Assembly: GCA_017577615.1 (NCBI GenBank)
Contig: PKRE01000007.1
Location: 1-64,000, forward strand
DNA length: 64,000 nucleotides
Source: Gammaproteobacteria bacterium
GTDB lineage: Bacteria; Pseudomonadota; Gammaproteobacteria; Steroidobacterales; Steroidobacteraceae
Direction: 5' to 3'
Shown here: in pieces, positions 60,378 through 64,000 of the stretch
Position numbering within the stretch: position 1 is the stretch's first letter
How the letters are laid out: each line of letters opens with the position of its first letter
Made by a program: the position numbers and the translations under genes
The notes under the pieces: generated by a model
The model's input: only the letters and a program-made list of their open reading frames with translations
Database searches by the model: none
Told to the model about the DNA's origin: nothing

Positions 60378-61550
60378 ATGAGCGAACCGACGCCAACTAG
60401 CCGCCCAGCGAAAAAATCAGTGGCCTTGTCCGGCGTTGCCGCCGGCAACACCGCCCTTTGCACCGTAGGTCGCACGGGCAACGATCTGCGCTACCGTGGA
60501 TACGACATCCTCGAGCTCGCAGACGTTTGCGAGTTCGAAGAGATCGCGTACCTGTTGATCTACGGCAAGCTGCCAAATCGCCCAGAGCTCACGGCCTACA
60601 AGGCACGCCTTCAAGCCCTCCGCGGCTTACCCGCGGTCGTGCGCTCGGCATTGGAGCTCCTGCCGCCAGGCACGCACCCGATGGACGTGCTGCGCACGGG
60701 CGTGTCGGTGCTCGGCTGCATTTGCCCGGAGCGCGAGTCGCACGAGCCCGCAGGAGCACGCGCCATCGCCGACAAGCTCATTGCTTCGCTCGGCTCGATG
60801 CTTGCCTACTGGTATCACTACAGCCACAACGGCGTTCGTATCGAGACGCAAACCGACGACGACTCGATCGGCGGACATTTCCTGCATCTCCTGCATCAGC
60901 GCAAGCCCCCTGCTTCGTGGGTGCGCGCGATGCACACCTCGTTGATCCTGTACGCCGAGCACGAGTTCAACGCCTCCACCTTCACGGCGCGAGTGATCGC
61001 CGGCACGGGCTCGGACTTGTACTCCTGCATCGTCGGCGCGATCGGTGCACTGCGCGGACCGAAGCACGGTGGTGCGAACGAGGTCGCTTTCGAGATCCAG
61101 AGCCGCTACGAGACGCCGGATGAAGCGGAAAAAGACATCCGCGAGCGCGTCGCGCGCAAAGAGGTCATCATCGGCTTCGGCCATCCTGTATACACGATCG
61201 CCGATCCGCGCAATCAGATCATCAAGGCGGTGGCACGCCGCCTGTCGCAGGAAGCCGGCGACATGAAGCTCTTCGCCATCGCGGAGCGTATCGAGAGCGT
61301 GATGGCCGAAACCAAGCGCATGTTCCCCAACCTCGATTGGTTCTCGGCCGTGTCGTATCACCTCATGGGCGTGCCCACGCCCATGTTCACCCCGTTGTTC
61401 GTTCTCTCGCGTACAACGGGTTGGGCTGCTCACGTCATCGAGCAGCGTGCGGACGGAAAGATCATTCGTCCTTCGGCCAATTACACCGGTCCCGAGCACG
61501 CGACTTTCGTGCCGCTCGACCAGCGTCCGGTGTCTTTCGCAACGGAGTGA
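60378..61550 (+). CDS. prpC: 2-methylcitrate synthase
   Basis: 390 residues, aligning along its length with E. coli PrpC (KKSVALSGVAAGNTALCTVGRTGNDLRYRGYDI...). The catalytic triad is His230 (GPKHGGAN), His269 (GFGHPVY) and Asp320 (FPNLDWF). YHYSHNGVRIETQTDDDSIGGHFLHLLH is PrpC-specific. It condenses propionyl-CoA with oxaloacetate. ATG 60378 is preferred over ATG 60375 because GAGAGG stands at better distance. It is the first gene of prpC-prpD-prpB. Confidence 0.96.
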   Translation: MSEPTPTSRPAKKSVALSGVAAGNTALCTVGRTGNDLRYRGYDILELADVCEFEEIAYLLIYGKLPNRPELTAYKARLQALRGLPAVVRSALELLPPGTHPMDVLRTGVSVLGCICPERESHEPAGARAIADKLIASLGSMLAYWYHYSHNGVRIETQTDDDSIGGHFLHLLHQRKPPASWVRAMHTSLILYAEHEFNASTFTARVIAGTGSDLYSCIVGAIGALRGPKHGGANEVAFEIQSRYETPDEAEKDIRERVARKEVIIGFGHPVYTIADPRNQIIKAVARRLSQEAGDMKLFAIAERIESVMAETKRMFPNLDWFSAVSYHLMGVPTPMFTPLFVLSRTTGWAAHVIEQRADGKIIRPSANYTGPEHATFVPLDQRPVSFATE

Positions 61551-61555
61551 TAAAC

Positions 61556-63019
61556 ATGTCTCACAGCGCCAATGCGCAGCGGCCAGCTCCCGATCAGGTG
61601 CTGGTCGACATCGCCGATTACGTACTGAATTACAAGATCGAGAGCACGCTTGCGTACGACACAGCACACTGGTGCTTGCTCGATACGCTCGGCTGCGGTC
61701 TCGAAGCACTCGATTACCCGGCCTGCACCAAGCTGCTCGGACCCATCGTGCCCGGCACCATCGTGCCAAACGGCGCAAAAGTGCCTGGCACGCCCTATCA
61801 GCTCGATCCGGTCCAAGCCGCATTCAACATCGGCACGATGATCCGTTGGCTGGACTTCAACGACACCTGGCTCGCAGCTGAATGGGGTCACCCGTCGGAC
61901 AACCTCGGCGGCATTCTCGCGACCGCCGACTGGCTCTCGCGCCGCAATGTCGCGACCGGTCGTCCGCCGCTGAAAATGCGCGACGTGCTGACCGCGATGA
62001 TCAAGGCGCACGAGATTCAAGGAGTCCTGGCGCTCGAGAACGCGTTCAACAAGGTTGGCCTGGACCACGTCATCCTGGTCAAAGTCGCATCGACCGCCGT
62101 GGTCGCGCAGATGCTCGGGCTATCGCGCGACGAGATCATCAATGCGCTGTCGCATGCATGGGTCGACGGCCACAGCCTGCGCACCTACCGGCATGCGCCG
62201 AACACCGGATCGCGTAAGAGCTGGGCTGCGGGCGATGCCACGAGCCGTGCAGTACGCCTCGCGCTGATCGCAGCGACCGGCGAGATGGGATATCCGTCCG
62301 TTCTCACGGCGAAGACTTGGGGCTTCTACGACGTGCTGTTCAAAGGCCAGGCGTTCAAGTTCCAACGCCCCTACGGCTCGTACGTGATGGAGAACGTGCT
62401 GTTCAAGATCTCCTTCCCGGCGGAGTTCCATGCGCAGACTGCCGTGGAAGCCGCGTTCGAAGCGAGAAAGCGTCTGCTCGCCGAGGGCTACACGATCGAC
62501 GACATCGCACGCATCACCGTGCGCACCCACGAGGCGTGCATTCGCATCATCGACAAGAAGGGCCCGCTCTCCAATCCGGCCGATCGCGATCACTGCGTGC
62601 AGTACATGATCGCCGTGCCGCTGATCTTCGGACGCTTGACGGCGGCGGACTACGAGGACGACGTCGCCAGCGATCCGCGCATCGATGCGCTGCGTGAGAA
62701 GATCGAGTGCTTCGAGGATCCGCAGTTCACCAAGGACTATCACGATCCGGACAAGCGCTCCATCGCCAACGGTCTGACGGTGCACCTGAAGGATGGGCGC
62801 AAGCTCGATGAGATCGTGATCGAGTACCCCGTCGGCCACAAGCGGCGTCGCAACGAAGGCATCCCGTTGCTGATGCAGAAGTTCGAGCGCAATCTCGCAC
62901 GGCGCTTCGCCGAGAAGCAGCGCAATGCGATCCTGGCTGTATCGAAAGATCGCGCCACGCTCGAGGAAATTCCGGTCAACGAGTACGTCGACCTGTATAC
63001 ACCCGATTACACACCGTAA
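61556..63019 (+). CDS. prpD: 2-methylcitrate dehydratase
   Basis: 487 residues (E. coli PrpD has 483) of the MmgE/PrpD family, with IRWLDFNDTWLAAEWGHPSDNLGGILA, LSHAWVDGHSLRTYRHAPNTGSRKSWAAGDATSRAVRLA and FPAEFHAQTAVEAA. It dehydrates 2-methylcitrate to 2-methylaconitate without an iron-sulfur cluster. It starts five bases after the prpC stop. No acnD or prpF follows in the window, so the hydration to methylisocitrate may rely on PrpD itself with an aconitase such as the one at 12778-15690. Confidence 0.95.
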   Translation: MSHSANAQRPAPDQVLVDIADYVLNYKIESTLAYDTAHWCLLDTLGCGLEALDYPACTKLLGPIVPGTIVPNGAKVPGTPYQLDPVQAAFNIGTMIRWLDFNDTWLAAEWGHPSDNLGGILATADWLSRRNVATGRPPLKMRDVLTAMIKAHEIQGVLALENAFNKVGLDHVILVKVASTAVVAQMLGLSRDEIINALSHAWVDGHSLRTYRHAPNTGSRKSWAAGDATSRAVRLALIAATGEMGYPSVLTAKTWGFYDVLFKGQAFKFQRPYGSYVMENVLFKISFPAEFHAQTAVEAAFEARKRLLAEGYTIDDIARITVRTHEACIRIIDKKGPLSNPADRDHCVQYMIAVPLIFGRLTAADYEDDVASDPRIDALREKIECFEDPQFTKDYHDPDKRSIANGLTVHLKDGRKLDEIVIEYPVGHKRRRNEGIPLLMQKFERNLARRFAEKQRNAILAVSKDRATLEEIPVNEYVDLYTPDYTP

Positions 63020-63024
63020 GAACC

Positions 63025-63936
63025 ATGACCTACCTTGTCGCAGACGACCTACCGCGCGAGCCAGCAGGCGAGCGTTTCGCCAAGCTCCTCGAGCGGCCGA
63101 CAATCCTGCAGATGCCGGGGGCCTACAACGGCCTCTCGGCGCTGCAAGCCAAGCGCCTCGGCTTCGAAGCGCTGTATCTATCCGGCGCGGCCATGAGCGC
63201 GTCGATGGGCTTACCCGACCTCGGCATCATCACCGTCGATGAAGTCTGCTTCTTCATCCGACAGGTGGCCCGTGCCAGCGGCTTGCCGGTACTCGTCGAC
63301 GGTGACACGGGCTACGGCGAAGCGCTCAATGTCATGCACATGGTGCGCTCGTTCGAGGATGCCGGTGCCGCCGCCGTGCACATCGAGGATCAGGTGCTGC
63401 CCAAGAAGTGTGGACACCTGAACGACAAGCGTCTGGTGGCGCCGGAGGAAATGGCGGCCAAGATCGCGGCGGCCGTGCGTGCGCGTCGTCACTTGCGCAT
63501 CATCGCGCGCACTGACGCCGCAGCAAGCGAAGGTCTCGATGGTGCCGTGGCGCGTGCCAAGCTGTATCTGCAGGCGGGCGCCGATGCCATCTTCCCCGAG
63601 GCGCTGACAAGCGCCGAGATGTTCCGCGAGTTCGCCCGCCGCGTCCAAGCACCGTTGCTCGCGAACATGACAGAGTTCGGACGCACGCCACAGATGACTG
63701 CGAAAGAGTTCGAAGAGATGGGATATCGCATGATCATCTGGCCCGTCAGCGCGCTGCGCGTCGCCGCCAAGGCGCACGAGAAGCTCTACAGGGTGTTGAA
63801 GAGCGAGGGCTCGGCAAAGAGCATGCTGCCGCACATGCAAACGCGGCAAGAGCTCTACGAGACCATCGACTATGCGGGCTACGAGGCCTTGGATGCGTCG
63901 ATCGTTCGCAGCACCTTGCCGACCGAAGGAAAGTGA
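63025..63936 (+). CDS. prpB: 2-methylisocitrate lyase
   Basis: 303 residues of the isocitrate lyase/PEP mutase family. The catalytic KKCGH loop (Cys129), metal-site VDGDTGYG (Asp92, Asp94) and HIEDQ (Glu121, Asp122) are all present. It splits 2-methylisocitrate into pyruvate and succinate. It starts five bases after the prpD stop and ends the operon in this window. The gene order prpC-prpD-prpB differs from the enteric prpBCDE. Confidence 0.95.
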   Translation: MTYLVADDLPREPAGERFAKLLERPTILQMPGAYNGLSALQAKRLGFEALYLSGAAMSASMGLPDLGIITVDEVCFFIRQVARASGLPVLVDGDTGYGEALNVMHMVRSFEDAGAAAVHIEDQVLPKKCGHLNDKRLVAPEEMAAKIAAAVRARRHLRIIARTDAAASEGLDGAVARAKLYLQAGADAIFPEALTSAEMFREFARRVQAPLLANMTEFGRTPQMTAKEFEEMGYRMIIWPVSALRVAAKAHEKLYRVLKSEGSAKSMLPHMQTRQELYETIDYAGYEALDASIVRSTLPTEGK

Positions 63937-64000
63937 CGTTCCGACCGCGGGGCAGCGCGCACGATCGGCCTAGACGCCCCACACCAGTGTCGAGCTGTCG

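Overview
This is a GC-rich Gram-negative chromosome segment. The gene set (YghU and YgiD homologues, a YhiI-RbbA-YhhJ type ABC exporter, a TonB-dependent receptor, many Sec- and Tat-exported proteins, prpCDB) fits a gammaproteobacterium, perhaps of the Steroidobacter/Nevskiales/Xanthomonadales type. That placement is inferred from gene content only. No tRNA, rRNA or CRISPR array was recognised.

Layout. (1) 1-8.65 kb is an accessory, mobile-looking region: an IS481-type insertion sequence has truncated an IS3-type transposase, and directly beside it a 2.85 kb cassette (O-methyltransferase, small membrane protein, RidA-like protein) is bounded by a perfect 148-bp inverted repeat. A KAS III-like synthase, a sorbosone dehydrogenase-like protein and a short MscS-like channel follow. 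The spacers carry many copies of a short GCGTGTCC word. (2) 8.65-25 kb holds housekeeping and stress genes: YghU-type GST, a lipoprotein, a large exported propeller/LamG-like protein, aconitase A, an exported haem c/PQQ-type sugar dehydrogenase, OsmC with a divergent but frameshifted GATase1-AraC regulator, two outer-membrane barrels, a YgiD dioxygenase, and a regulatory knot of an ECF sigma factor, an XRE repressor and two paralogous small proteins. (3) 25-31.7 kb is a four-gene efflux operon (outer membrane factor, HlyD adaptor, RbbA-type ATPase/permease fusion, ABC-2 permease).

(4) 32-59 kb is the most interesting part: a catabolic island. A minus-strand operon (metal-dependent amidohydrolase, LeuC-like, LeuD-like, HMG-CoA lyase-like, CaiB-like CoA transferase) faces a FadR/GntR-type regulator. 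Around it lie a methyltransferase, an MFS carrier, a TonB receptor, a dihaem cytochrome c and a set of extracytoplasmic proteins, several in paralogous pairs (two VOC proteins, two bicupins, two small exported beta proteins, two MDR oxidoreductases of which one has a Tat signal). Nearly every divergent promoter here carries a copy of a 16-bp near-palindrome close to ACTWAGGTWACTTAGT, so the island looks like one regulon, plausibly run by the GntR protein. (5) 59.3-64 kb: a LysR regulator divergent from prpC-prpD-prpB, the methylcitrate cycle, which turns propionyl-CoA into pyruvate and succinate.

Working model (inference): an organic compound enters through the TonB receptor, is oxidised or cleaved partly in the periplasm, is imported, ring-opened by the amidohydrolase, and ends as an alkyl-maleate/alkyl-malate that the LeuCD-like hydratase, CoA transferase and HMGL-like lyase split into a 2-oxoacid and acetyl- or propionyl-CoA. 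The adjacent prpCDB would handle propionyl-CoA. The substrate cannot be named from sequence.
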